Assembly: GCF_040954645.1 (NCBI RefSeq)
Contig: NC_092807.1
Span: 50,910,991 to 50,974,990 of the forward strand
Length of the DNA stretch: 64,000 bases
Direction of reading: 5' to 3'
Source: Diabrotica undecimpunctata
Taxonomy: Eukaryota > Arthropoda > Insecta > Coleoptera > Chrysomelidae
Shown here: piece by piece, positions 50,289 through 61,690 of the stretch
Layout of the letters: the number at the start of each line of letters is the position of its first letter
Numbering within the stretch: position 1 is the stretch's first letter
Translations under genes and position numbers: made by a program
The notes under the pieces: model-generated
The model's database searches: none
Seen by the model: only the letters and a program-made list of their open reading frames with translations
Told to the model about the DNA's origin: nothing

Positions 50289-51020
50289 AAACAGCCGTTA
50301 GACTAGAATTCCGGCGATTCCCTTCGAACAGACGAGAAGGTCACCCGGACTGGTTTTCATTCGACCTTCTTCTGGAAACTTCGAATCATAGGAGACCCGT
50401 CAGGTATTACGTGGAGTTTCTGCCGGCTGGTGTATGATCTAGAAAAGACTTGAATGGAATAGAATTAGAAATATAATGTTTACAGTTAAACATGAATCAT
50501 AATTTTATCGTAACATTATTATATTTTTAGTTGTTGACAACCAGTTTTTGATTGTTATATGGCTGCGTACTATACAGAATAGAATGATGAAGTATTTAAC
50601 TTGCCATCTGATTATTTAAACAACAAAGTAAAGTGGCGCCAAATTTGAATATTTAATTTTTTTTTAATTTAGCCAGGAAATTTATTATTATTGAATTATA
50701 CTTAATATTAGTTTTCTTAAGAGAGAATGTAATTATGGATATTGCTTAGTTTGTCAATATCAGTTTTTTTACTAAATTAAATTAAATGAATGATTCTTAT
50801 AAATTTCATGATCTATTAATGCACATGTATTTTTATTATTTCTGAGGTGACCGGTGACCTTTATGTGATGTTAGTCTGCCTATTAGATTTCTAGATGTGT
50901 GGTCGATGTATGACTTATTCACAATTTTCTCATGGTATTCTATAAACTACATTTGAGCTTTCCATAATGCTAATAGGTGATTTAGTTTTTATATACAATG
51001 ATGCCCATGTTTTGATATTT
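50287..51020. other. GC-richer patch then AT-rich sequence
   Basis: The segment 50290-50450 is notably GC-rich for this window and contains GAAGGTC and CGACCTTC as a small inverted pair; no coding motif is seen. The remainder is featureless. Confidence 0.4.
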
Positions 51021-51024
51021 TATT

Positions 51025-51530
51025 ATGTGTTTACGATTCTCATCAGATCAATAAAATTGATCACTTTTATGGACTGATCGACCGGTCACTATGGAATTTC
51101 CCATTGTTAAAGCCTAATCTTCAAAACATATGGCATGAAATTTCAATTTGGAGTTTGGTCAATAAATATGAGGCATTTGAAATACGCCTAAAAAACGCTG
51201 ATTTAAACGTTTATATCAAAAACGATCTAAAACGTTGAACATTCATTATTTTCTATTGCATAAGTACGTTTTCCAAAACTACATAATTTCAGCTAGAAAT
51301 TCCACCTAATGCCTTCGTGGAAGTATTTCCTCTGGCGTGAGGTCGTTTTTAATGGGAAAATTTAAATTCAGCGTTTTTTAAGCATATTTCAAATGCCTAA
51401 TATTTATTGCCAAAATTAAAAATGTCATGTTATAGGTTTTGAAGATTAGGCTCTAACAATGTAAATTCCACAGCTAACGGCAATGGAAGTGATAAATTTT
51501 ATTGATCTCATCGTAAATCGTAAAAAATGA
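51025..51530. mobile_element. Foldback element with ~180 bp imperfect inverted arms
   Basis: The left arm 51030-51215 (AGATCAATAAAATTGATCAC, GCCTAATCTTCAAAAC, AGGCATTTGAAATA, AAAAAACGCTGA) is mirrored at 51345-51525. The 130 bp centre is non-coding. The arms are well diverged, so it is an older copy. Confidence 0.7.
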
Positions 51531-52152
51531 CAAAAATCGCGCAACGTTTATTTATTTAACATCTTTATAAAAACTGACTTCATTTGAGACAAAATGAAAA
51601 AATTGCATACGATAGCTGCTCTCTTCAGTTTTAAAACTCATTATTTAAATTTTTGTATACAGGACACTTTGATCAAAAGATCGAATTTGTACCGTCGAGT
51701 TCATACCAATTTTATTTAAAAAATGTTTTGCGTGCGTAACTGAGATTTAAAATCACCGGTCGCTTCAAGCGTTGTTTCTTAGAGAACGGTACATTTTACA
51801 CAAAAAGTGCATTTTAGTGCAAAAACATTTTACTTCAAAATTATCTCAGCTACATTTCTTGTATAGAACCATTTTTTTCTACCTCCTTGAGGTGGGTTTT
51901 AGGGCGAACCCCGAAGTAAATGTTTTTTTAATCTTTTTTGGGGTCCCAAAATTGACAATCTCAACAAAATTCAGTTTGTTTGGTATAATTTTTAGAGGTA
52001 AAATCTGTGACGACTGGACTATACGGGTATAACATATAAAATGAAATTCCTTATTTTATAGCACTATGGCATTTTTTTAACTTTGCTTACTTCAGAAATA
52101 TTTTGCATTATTTGGAAAATTTTGTGCTATTTTGACCTTTCTGTCATATACT

Positions 52153-52154
<2 letters not shown>
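51531..52154. other. Unannotated AT-rich stretch
   Basis: The 86-codon frame at 51772-52032 has no recognisable motif and is probably chance. Confidence 0.4.

Positions 52155-52212
<58 letters not shown>
52155..52212. repeat. (TA)n microsatellite left of Tc1 element
   Basis: A TA run that ends exactly at the Tc1 terminus, as expected for insertion at a TA inside a microsatellite. The run resumes at 53452. Confidence 0.93.
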
Positions 52213-52216
<4 letters not shown>

Positions 52217-53448
52217 TCAAAAATGTTTTGCATATTATCTGTAACGCAGTATTTTACTGCTTGTTTTTTGTTTCTTAATCGTCGCAAAGATTCTCAGTAT
52301 TCATATTGCGTTCATCAGTTTTCGAAAACCGATATTTGCGTTTTTGCGGATTGTGAAAAAATATCTAGAGACGAATTCTGTTAGAGATCGTCCAAAAAGC
52401 GGAAGACCCAGAATTACTACCAATGTCCAAGAACGCTTCTTAACGTTAACTGCCCGGAGAGACCCTCCATAACTACCCCAGCTATTAGAAGAGAACTGCA
52501 GCAAGCTCATAATATTGTAATTTCCGATCAGACTATTAGAAACAGGTTACATTCAGCGAATTTATTTTCAAGAAGACCATTGTTTGTACCAAAGCTTACG
52601 TTAGAGCAGAAAAGGATTCGACTAGAATGGGCCAATGAACATTTACAATGGCATGACAACAGATGGGGAAACATGTTATTTTCTGATGAAACCAAAATTA
52701 GCCTTTTGTCGGATAATCGCCCAGGAAGGGCGATTGGAGGATTGGCGATGGAGCCAAATCGACGGGATAGACTTAACCAAGCTGTACAAAGGTGGCTCCA
52801 TAATGTTTTGGGGCGGCATCATGCTAAATACTAAAACTCCTTTAATTCTTATTGTTGGTAACATGAATGGACATATTTATATTGATACCATTCTTAGTCC
52901 TGTTGTACGCTTGTGGCGAGGAGCTATTGGTCCAGAATTTATTTTTATGGAGACGTATCCCCATCGTACGAGACATGTGGCAGATTTTTTAGAGATAGAA
53001 TATATCGTCAGATTACAATGGCCACCTTGCTCACCTGACCTCAATCCCATTGAGCACGGATAGGATATGCTCAAAAGAAAAATTCAGTTCCGGCAGCCAC
53101 TCCCAAGGACACTACAAGACCTTAGACTAGCAGCGATTGAAGAATGGGGCACTATGGACCAGAACTACATTAATACACTTATAAGAAGCATGGGACATCG
53201 CATTCAATCTTGCATTGATGCAAGAGGTGGAAATACGGTATATTAAGTATTAGTTCCTATATCTGTACAAATTAAAAAAAATATATTGTATATAATGATA
53301 ATAAATTGTTAATCCTTTAAATTTTTTTTATTGTTTTTTTTTTTCAAAACATACAATTTTATATACAAATAATAAAGTATTTTGGAAAAAAAATAGATTC
53401 ACCAGAATTGGTGGATAATTTTGAAAATATTATGCAAAACATTTTTGA

Positions 53449-53453
<5 letters not shown>
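52213..53453 (+). mobile_element. Tc1-like transposon with terminal inverted repeats
   Basis: The ends CTCAAAAATGTTTTGCATA are inverted at 53429-53448. The right end has two more terminal bases (CACTC) than the left. The size, about 1.24 kb, fits Tc1. It sits inside (TA)n, consistent with the TA target. Confidence 0.88.
52330..53250 (+). pseudogene. Tc1-like transposase, frameshifted
   Basis: In shifting frames: RPKSGRPRITTNVQERFL (linker GRPR), TPAIRRELQQAHNIVISDQT then IRNRLHSANL, FSRRPLFVPKLTLEQKRIRL with EWANEHLQWHDNRWGNMLFS and DETK (first Asp), and SIMFWGGIMLNTKTPL. FIFMETYPHRTRHVADFL follows, and then QWPPCSPDLNPIEHG with the catalytic Glu. The second catalytic Asp, expected in xxDNAxxH, is lost: the segment reads METYPH. 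At least one frameshift near 52730 and a stop near 53062 disable it. C-terminus near 53247 (DARGGNTVY). Confidence 0.88.

Positions 53454-53494
<41 letters not shown>
53452..53494. repeat. (TA)n microsatellite right of Tc1 element
   Basis: Continuation of the TA tract. Confidence 0.93.
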
Positions 53495-53498
<4 letters not shown>

Positions 53499-53956
53499 AA
53501 TCCAATTATCCTTAATTAATAATCATAAGGAAAACTACATACGTTAAATAACGAAGTTTAACTCCTCTAGGTGGATCTACCGACTCACTTAGTAAGACTC
53601 AAATCCTAATATAATCTCCTTAAGGTAAATATCAAATTCAAATATGAAATGCCTGGAGTTGCTAACCCGTATAATAATGTGGTGTGAAACCGAACCTGGA
53701 ATAAGGTTAAGCATCTTCACTTGTCTCTTGTGTCTGTTAATGTATTTGAAAACGATGAGTGTTAAGGGCGTCCTATAGTCGTCACTCGGTACAAATGAAA
53801 CGTCAATGGCAGGTTTAATTGAATCCATAATTCGATTGAGATTGTCGATCATCGATTCGGGCAGTCATTCGCTATGTTAAAAACCAAAGGCGGAACTTCA
53901 AAAGTTAAAAATTCAAGAAAATTCTCATATAATAATAGTTCATATAATAATATTCT
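53495..53956. other. Unannotated stretch
   Basis: A minus-strand 87-codon frame (53589-53852, starting MIDNLNRIMDSIKPAIDVSF) is present; I recognise no domain. Confidence 0.35.
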
Positions 53957-53957
53957 T

Positions 53958-54011
<54 letters not shown>

Positions 54012-54044
54012 TATATATATATATATATATATATATGTATCTAT

Positions 54045-54111
<67 letters not shown>
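53957..54111. repeat. Long interrupted (TA)n microsatellite
   Basis: TA alternation with ATAG, ATGTATCTA and TAATA interruptions. It lies beside the left arm of the 54136 palindrome. Confidence 0.93.
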
Positions 54112-54114
<3 letters not shown>

Positions 54115-54235
54115 AAAGACTACGACCGTCAATTTATATTTCTAAAGTATTCAACTAGTGAATTCAGAGGTTTAATCGGTCATTCAGGTTGGCAAATAAA
54201 AAAAGAAGTCCTACTTCATAAGTTTATCGAAGACG

Positions 54236-54265
54236 TTTCGCTTTATACTTCTAAAGCTTCATCAG
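54236..54265 (-). ncRNA. Hammerhead-ribozyme-like core (left arm)
   Basis: Minus strand: CTGATGA, an extra A, GCTTTA/TAAAGC hairpin, GAAA, then CGTCTTCGATAAACTTATGAAG, in which CTTC pairs with GAAG as stem III, followed by TAG. Confidence 0.5.
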
Positions 54266-54632
54266 TTCTAACTCAATATGTAGTATATTATCGATGTTAT
54301 TATATATCTACTGTAAACTTTACTCATTATTTAAAACTAACTTAACAAAAAAAAAACAAAAAAAAACAAAACAAAACAAAAAACACACAAACTCTGCAGA
54401 AAATAATGTTCATATTCGTAGATACGAAGATTTAACAAAATTTTAAACGAACGTTTGGCTTCATTTAGATGGTTCTCCGCTGAAGGCAAACAAAGTTCTG
54501 ATTATTTTCTGCAGAGTTTGTGTGTTTTTTGTTTTGTTTTGTTTTTTTTTTGTTAAGTTAGTTTTAAATAATGAGTAAAGTTTACAGTAGATATATAATA
54601 ACATCGATAATATACTACATATTGAGTTAGAA

Positions 54633-54662
54633 CTGATGAAGCTTTATAAGTATAAAGAGAAA
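54633..54662 (+). ncRNA. Hammerhead-ribozyme-like core (right arm)
   Basis: CTGATGA, an extra A, a CTTTA/TAAAG hairpin (the outer G-C pair is changed to G/A here), then GAAA. CTTC...GAAG stem III is followed by TA, an acceptable UH cleavage context. AGTTA upstream can pair with TGACT downstream as stem I (one G-U), which gives a type I arrangement. Confidence 0.5.
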
Positions 54663-54758
54663 CGTCTTCGATAAACTTATGAAGTAGTTGACTTCTTTTT
54701 TTATTTGCCAACCTGAATGACCGATTAAACCTCTGAAGTCACTAGTTGAATACTTTAG

Positions 54759-54768
<10 letters not shown>

Positions 54769-54793
<25 letters not shown>
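54769..54793. repeat. (TA)n microsatellite
   Basis: Short TA tract directly at the right edge of the palindrome. Confidence 0.9.
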
Positions 54794-54796
<3 letters not shown>

Positions 54797-55429
54797 GATA
54801 TAATACATATTAGAAAAAAAGTGACAGTGATATAAAAAAAAAAGTTAATGCTATAGCTAATGGTTAGGAAATGCTAAGTTCCAAGAAGATATCCTCACAT
54901 CCTCGAAGATAAGTATGTAATATCCCTCTAAAAAACCTAATCAACTTCGTCAGAAATATTGGAATTCTAGAGTTCAATTAGAATTAGGTAACCCCAAACG
55001 ACCTTGTTCGGTCGAAATACAGAGAGGCTAAATAGCTTATACGAGCTTACAAATTCTACAAAGGCATCAGTAATAAGTATAAGAATATAAAACATACAGT
55101 CAGTGGAGGTTAATACGGCTATTTGCTGATTTGAAACACCAACTAAGACATAAGATAAGTTTCAAAAAATTGGTAATAGAAATTTGAAATACTTATTTTT
55201 AATCAAAATATTGTAAATATACTTACCAAGATATACCGAAAAAGAACAAAGACTGGTATTAAAATTATTTTTTAATTAAAAAAAAGGCTGAAACAACTTC
55301 ACTAACAGTTTCGGCCCTTCGTCAAGTAAGTTTTAAATTATTCTAAAAATAATAATAGAAATTTAAATATTCTATATTTTAGCGTGTTGTAAAGGCGTTA
55401 GGAGTATCGTTACCAACGGGTGGGATCCA
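54794..55429. other. Mostly unannotated; one weak hammerhead-like string
   Basis: At 55309-55325 (minus) TTGACGA-AGGGCC-GAAAC resembles the hammerhead-like motif but has a changed first base and almost no stem II. Otherwise featureless. Confidence 0.35.
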
Positions 55430-55489
55430 TCAGTACAACTATAAATGAAATTGCTTAATTTTTTCATTTTTTTTTGTATTTTTTTTTAG

Positions 55490-56330
55490 ACTCGGTGTAC
55501 TTTTTAATGGCATTGAATAGTGGGTTCAACGGAGAAGGAGTACGATATATTGTGCTCCATGCAAGTTCTGAACATGGTTTCATTGATAATTGCAGCCTAA
55601 TTTTCAAAAGTGAAAAAAAAAACTGGTGAAAATTTTAAAAAATCGTTTAAGTATAACTTGTGCCAAATTAAGAACTATCATCAATAATTATGGACCATGC
55701 ATCTTATCATTCCAGTTTAGTGAAAAAATACCAAATTCAAGAGAATTTAATACAATGGTTAAAAGAGAGGCACATCTATTTTTCAACAACAATGATAAAA
55801 CTTGAATTAAGGAAATTGTAAAGAAACATTTACCAGATAAAGTTTTCAAGTATGTGTTAAGACATATTTAATAAATAAGGTTATATTTGTTTTATTTTAC
55901 AGATTAGATGTACTGGCAGTTCAACATGGTGATCGAGTGTTGAGATTGTCTCCATATCATTGCTAGTTTAACCCAATCGAGAGTGTTTGGTCTAAATTTA
56001 AAAGATAATATTATGCTAAGATAACTTCTGCAGGAACTGTAAAGGAAAGTACTGTATTAAATATTTGGAAAAAAGCATTACACAGGTAATTCAAGAGTAC
56101 TAAAATTCCTAGGTAATAATTGGATAATAATTGTGGTTAAATTTAAAGTTACACCAGAAAAATGGAAGAAACATGGAAGGCATGCCGAAAATATAAATTA
56201 ATACTGGCAAACAGCAAAAATAATGACAGCCACATATCCTCCGTAATCATTAATTTAAATGAATCAGATTATGAATCGGATTGTGAATTCAGGAATAATA
56301 TTGAGGAAATGCCTTAAAATATTACTGCTA
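55490..56330 (+). pseudogene. Intron-containing DDE transposase-like pseudogene
   Basis: After a TTTTTTTTTAG acceptor-like site (55480-55490) the sequence reads IVLHASSEHGFI and NCSLIFKSEKK in shifting frames. IIMDHASYHSSLVKKYQ (catalytic Asp) and IKEIVKKHLPDKVFK follow. A GTATGTG...TTTTACAG interval (about 55850-55901) looks like an intron. The next exon gives LDVLAVQHGDRVLRLSPYHC, a stop, then FNPIESVWSKFKR (catalytic Glu). It ends at a CAG|GTAATT donor-like site near 56087. TPEKWKKHGRHAENIN and an acidic ESDYESDCE tail follow from 56150. This pattern matches the IS630/Tc1-related DDE_3-type genes of invertebrates. Two stops and frameshifts. Confidence 0.7.
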
Positions 56331-56860
56331 TGGATGTTGTACATATATATCAAAATGGTTCTTTTCAGAACCACAATTTCTTTGAATATGCAATTGTTAT
56401 ATGATTGGACATTAAAATTTTTTTTTTCAAAATACCGCAACCTATCCAATTGTATAATACTTTATATAAAAAATCACTGCCACACAATCCCTCCTTAATT
56501 CCAGAGACTTCCAATCTATACGACTATACAAATCAAAGAACAGAGTTTTTTAGAAATACAATGATTTTTTTTTTATTCCAAATTGCAATAAAAGTATTGT
56601 ACGTCTACTCTATCTTTTCCCATGCACTAAATTATTAACGAATTACTTTTGATACTAGGTCTCTTTTTTACTAACAGAAACTAGTATTGCAAAGTTAAGC
56701 CGCTTGTCCATAGAAATCACAATAAGTTAAACAAGGATCAACAATATGGCATGTATTTGATACCTTGTTTACTATAAATTTTGACGTATATAATTTTCAT
56801 TGACAGTGGCATTAGTTCATTTGTCGTGTTTATTGATTTTCAAATTATTTAACTTGTTTA
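56331..56860. other. Unannotated AT-rich stretch
   Basis: No supported feature; overlapping short frames look like chance. Confidence 0.4.
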
Positions 56861-56861
56861 T

Positions 56862-57045
56862 TATAGTAATATTATAAAAAGTGTAATGAAGTTACCACAA
56901 ATGCTTACAGGAGACACCCGGCAAATGGGAGCACATTTCAGATCCACATAGCTATCACGTGAAAAGACGTTTCAAGGACACTGTAATGTAAGCATTGGAA
57001 GCTTTTGTAGTAACTTCATTACACCTTTTATAATATTACTATAAT
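56862..57045. mobile_element. Small MITE with ~50 bp terminal inverted repeats
   Basis: ATAGTAATATTATAAAAAG followed by TGTAATGAAGTTAC and GCTTAC on the left is inverted at 56975-57045. The 80 bp interior is non-coding. About 184 bp in total. Confidence 0.75.
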
Positions 57046-57420
57046 CTTTCTAAACTCTTAATATTTTCAATAATGTTACCTAAAGTAAAAATAAAATAAA
57101 ATGAATATCATACTGTTGGAAGTGTGATCTTATGATCTTGTTAGTTCTCGGCAAATACTTATTTTTTACATAAGTTTTTTACATACTTTTTTAAATTACA
57201 TGTACAATAACCACATGGTTTTTTGCTGTGCTATGTTTGAATCAAATTGTAAGCTGTATTTAGTTTCAATTGATTGTTTATATAACCTAATTATTTAATG
57301 TCTAGTATCTTAAGCTTCTTTACATTTTACACCTTTGACTGCTACATGTCTTTTTGAGGTAACACATTTATATTGACTTTTCTATGGATGTTTGGTTTTT
57401 CATATTGTGCTTTTTAGATG
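57046..57420. other. Unannotated stretch upstream of a hammerhead-like motif
   Basis: No mirrored arm for the motif at 57423 is seen here. Confidence 0.4.
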
Positions 57421-57422
57421 AA

Positions 57423-57452
57423 CTGATGATGTTTTCTGATTAGAGAGCGAAA
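57423..57452 (+). ncRNA. Hammerhead-ribozyme-like core
   Basis: CTGATGA, an extra T, a GTTTTCT/AGAGAGC hairpin with two G-U pairs, then GAAA. Next comes CGTCTTCAAATAAATAGATG followed by AAGTAG: CTTCA pairs with TGAAG as stem III, followed by TA. Same downstream signature as 54633. A (TA)n tract starts 95 bp further on. Confidence 0.5.
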
Positions 57453-57541
57453 CGTCTTCAAATAAATAGATGAAGTAGCCAACTTCTTTGTCTTTTTTCT
57501 CCACCTTTTGACCAAAAAACCCAACACTCTTCGAGTGATCC

Positions 57542-59070
<1,529 letters not shown>

Positions 59071-59362
59071 TTGAGCATATTGTTCTGAAGCTATTTTCTT
59101 GTGGCATTTTAATTTTTCTGACGGATATTCTCAAGTTAAAGTTGATTTCATGTAATCGAATGAACTATATTGTCAATAGAAATAAGTCAGATAAAATTAA
59201 ATTATTAGAAGAATTTTTCACTAAGTAACAAAAAAACAAAATTTGTTTAATTTACTAGTGTTTGTATTTTGAGAACGATTTCCGAAGTGGAAATTGAAAC
59301 GTCAATAAACTTACTTTAACCTTTAATTGTGGCTTATTCTCATTTAAATAATATTGAGCATA
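59071..59362 (+). mobile_element. Short Penelope-like element remnant with 9 bp duplication
   Basis: TTGAGCATA occurs at 59071-59079 and 59354-59362. Between them are the left-end block TTGTTCTGAAGCTATTTTC joined to part of the opposite-strand terminal repeat, including GAACGATTTCCGAAGTGG and AAATTGAAACGTCAATAAAC. It is the family of 34042-35945 reduced to about 274 bp without coding sequence. Confidence 0.8.
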
Positions 59363-59394
59363 ATTATATATTTAAAAAGTTTTTTTCCAGATAC

Positions 59395-59790
59395 TGTTTT
59401 TCATTTCTTTTGATTGGCCAGGCTGCGGATCAGAATCTAAGTCAGTTTCGAAGGTGAATGTTGGCGTAAAAACGGGTGTTAGAAGTGGCGTCATTGTTCG
59501 TAAGTCATCTTCGAATTCTTGGAATTTTTCGATTTATTTTGATATTTCCATGATGTTACTGCAGGTTTCACCAAAACAATTGAGGCACAATGCAGAGCAT
59601 TAGAGGCCTGGCTTTCGGCATCCCACATACTTCTACAGTTTCTCTTGCATCTGCAGAAAATTAATTTTAGAAGTTTGGCGGGTACTTGAGTTTTAAAAGC
59701 TTTGATTGGTATCCACACTTTTTCATGCTTTTTCCAGCCCCAATCTTCAGGATCGCAGTATTTTCTGGTGATCTGGTATTTCTCCTATTT
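59395..59790 (-). pseudogene. Second copy of the unassigned gene: Cys-rich C-terminal region
   Basis: The minus strand reads WGWKKHEKMWIPIKAFKTQ, then VPAKLLKLIFCRCKRNCRS, and after a frame change MCGCRKPGL, CSALCLNCFGETC and SN. The pattern CxCKxxC-CxCRKxGLxCSxxCxxCxGxxC is the same cluster as at 36021-36150, here with more of its cysteines kept. It also shows the upstream WGW and APxxLLxLI context. A tail rich in Thr/Phe/Asp (PVFTPTFTFETDLDSDPQ) follows. I see no upstream FDGY/HALSG part, so the copy is truncated. Confidence 0.68.
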
Positions 59791-59799
59791 GCTGTTCTA

Positions 59800-60235
59800 T
59801 ATAGGCTATCTTTTTAGTTCTGAATAGTCGCCGTGTATGTGCTTTTATTCTGTGAAAATCTGCTTTGTTCTCATCTGCAGAATTTTATAGTATTTTCAAT
59901 CTTTTGTGAGTTTTTATTTTCAGCATTTCCTCACATTATTTATCAAACCATTTCTGTTTTGGGTGAGTTCTATTCATCTATTTTCCAATGGTTTCCTTCA
60001 CTGCTTGTTCTATAACTGATGCCACTCGCTGCCATGCTTGTTCTAAGTCTGCATTATGTTTTCCTTGCCCAGCAATTGGAATCTGTTGCTTATGGGTACT
60101 TGATAATTCAGTTCCTGTTGAACTTTTGAACTTAATATTTAAAGGTATTCACATTTTTCTAAATCAAATAATAACTCCCTGCTTGTAAATAAATTATTAA
60201 AAAATACCCTGTGGCTTGCAGGTTCAGAAATGCAA
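59800..60235 (-). pseudogene. LINE fragment, endonuclease-RT linker
   Basis: The minus strand gives ADLEQAWQRVASVIEQAV then KETIGK, HPKQKWFDK and RTKKIAYIEQQIGE. This fits the charged linker between endonuclease and RT of RTE-like LINEs (W..i...i..a....lG ... kWfd.ec). No catalytic motif is included. Confidence 0.6.
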
Positions 60236-60500
60236 TCTAACATATCAAGTACTACTCTTGATCCTAAGGTCATCGCGATCATTTTGAGCGGTTGTTTTAC
60301 TAGTATAAAAGTCAAAATGTCAAAATTATAACAGTATCCGCTACTTCCATAAAAATCCCTTAATTTGTAGACGAATCAAATAAGCTTTCGACGTATAAAT
60401 TGCTGCAATGAGTTACGACCATATTATTTCACAATAAAATGAAAAAGACAGTTAAGATTTGATTTCACGTACAAAGCGTCTATGTATCTGTTTATACGTA

Positions 60501-60524
60501 TTTCGCCTTAATAAGGCTCATCAG
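60501..60524 (-). ncRNA. Hammerhead-ribozyme-like core, canonical spacing
   Basis: Minus strand: CTGATGA-GCCTT-ATT-AAGGC-GAAA with no extra nucleotide, the only copy in the window matching the classical consensus exactly. Downstream TACGTATAAACAGATACATA can form stem III (GTAT/ATAC). Confidence 0.6.
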
Positions 60525-60964
60525 AACAGCCATTCATAGGCGTTCTCAACGTGAAAAATAAATCTTTCCTGTCTTTAAGAAGCAACACTAAAATGGCTTC
60601 GAAACGGACGCAATAGCGACATCTGATAATAAATCCGTAAAATAGTTTCGAAACACAATTCAGATTTCTGCCTTAATCTGAGCCTTCTAAAAATTGCAAG
60701 GCAAAGCAGACGTTGATAAAGATGTTAATAGAGACATGGGGAATCTAAAATTTGCATTCCACGACATGTCTCCTCAACTAAGCAGAAATCATTAGCGAAT
60801 TGGTTTCTTGTACTCATACAGAGTAGTTAGTAGTAGTTAGTAGTAGTAGTTAGTAGTTATTATCAGATGTCGTTATTGCATCCGTTTCGAAGCCATTTTA
60901 GTGTTGCTTCTTAAAGACAGGAAAGATTTATTTTTCACGTTGGGAACGATTATGAATAGCTGTT

Positions 60965-60988
60965 CTGATAAGACTTATTAAGGCGAAA
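60965..60988 (+). ncRNA. Degenerate hammerhead-like core (mirror copy)
   Basis: CTGATAAGACTTATTAAGGC then GAAA: the conserved G8 is changed to A and one stem II base is altered, so it is presumably inactive. Confidence 0.4.
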
Positions 60989-61246
60989 TACGTATAAACA
61001 GATACATAGACGCTTTGTACGTGAAATCAAATCTTAACTGTCTTTTTCATTTTATTCGGATCTACTCTGTATGAGTACAAGAAACCAATTCGGTAATGAT
61101 TTCTGCTTAGTTAAGGAGACATGTCGTGGAATGCAAATTTTAGATTCCCCATGTCTCTATTAACATCTTTATCAACGTCTGCTTTGCCTTGCAATTTTTA
61201 GAAGGCTCAGATTAAGGCAGAAATCTGAATTGTGTTTCGAAACTAT

Positions 61247-61690
61247 TCAATATAGTTCAATTGCCTTTTCTAGTTCCTCTGTTGTTATGGGTTTTCCTTT
61301 TTGTTCTTCATTTATTTCTTGTATCCATCTTTCCCTCCATCTTTCCATTATTTGGTTTTCTTCTGTTATTACCTTTCCATTCTTGTCTTTTATATTCGGC
61401 ATCATGTGTTCTTTCTTTTGTCTGAGCTGTTTTAATGCGCCATAGAAGAGTTTTTGATTTTCTCTATAATTATTTGTCATTTTTAGTCCAAACTTTTCCC
61501 ATGACCTTTCTTTTTCTGATTTCACAGCTATTTTAACCTCTTTTCTTTTTTCTTTATATGCCTCATAATCTTCAGGGCGCTTTGTACTTAGATATCTCTT
61601 CCATTTTTCTTTTTTGTTCTTTACTTTCCTTCGTATTTCGTCCATCCACCATTCAGTTCTCGTCATGCTGTTATTTGCTATTTTTGTCTT
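61247..61690 (-). pseudogene. LINE fragment, endonuclease-RT linker
   Basis: The open frame from 61666 reads TEWWMDEIRRKVKNKKEKWK, EDYEAYKEKRKEVKIAVKSE, ENQKLFYGALKQLRQKK and ITTEELEKAIELY. The pattern matches the linker of the LINE at 42432-45256 (RWWNKEVKTEIKKKK). Truncated at both ends; the polymerase itself is missing. Confidence 0.75.

Larger units (their letters stand above)
54136..54768. mobile_element. Palindromic element with outward hammerhead-like motifs
   Basis: The arms about 54136-54405 and 54497-54768 are reverse complements with a handful of differences. They include a CAAAACAAAACAAAA / TTTTGTTTTGTTTTG block near the centre. The spacer is 91 bp. Hammerhead-like cores lie near 54250 (minus) and 54648 (plus). 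Long TA tracts flank both sides. No protein is encoded. Confidence 0.85.
60428..61250. mobile_element. Interleaved inverted repeats (order A-B-A'-B') with hammerhead-like motif
   Basis: Segment A (60428-60633) is the reverse complement of A' (about 60855-61052), and B (60645-60832) is the reverse complement of B' (about 61058-61243). The order is therefore A, B, A', B', which is not a simple hairpin. Between B and A' is a short (TAGTAGT)-rich stretch (60823-60857). A and A' carry the hammerhead-like core. No protein is encoded. The right end abuts a LINE fragment. Confidence 0.82.

Noticed and set aside
53905..54132. Open frames made of IYIYIY or similar repeats (also at 9388, 17131, 57400 and 57508)
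   Set aside because: They are translations of (TA)n microsatellites.
55309..55325. TTGACGA-AGGGCC-GAAAC as a hammerhead
   Set aside because: The first base is changed and stem II is nearly absent; noted only as weak.
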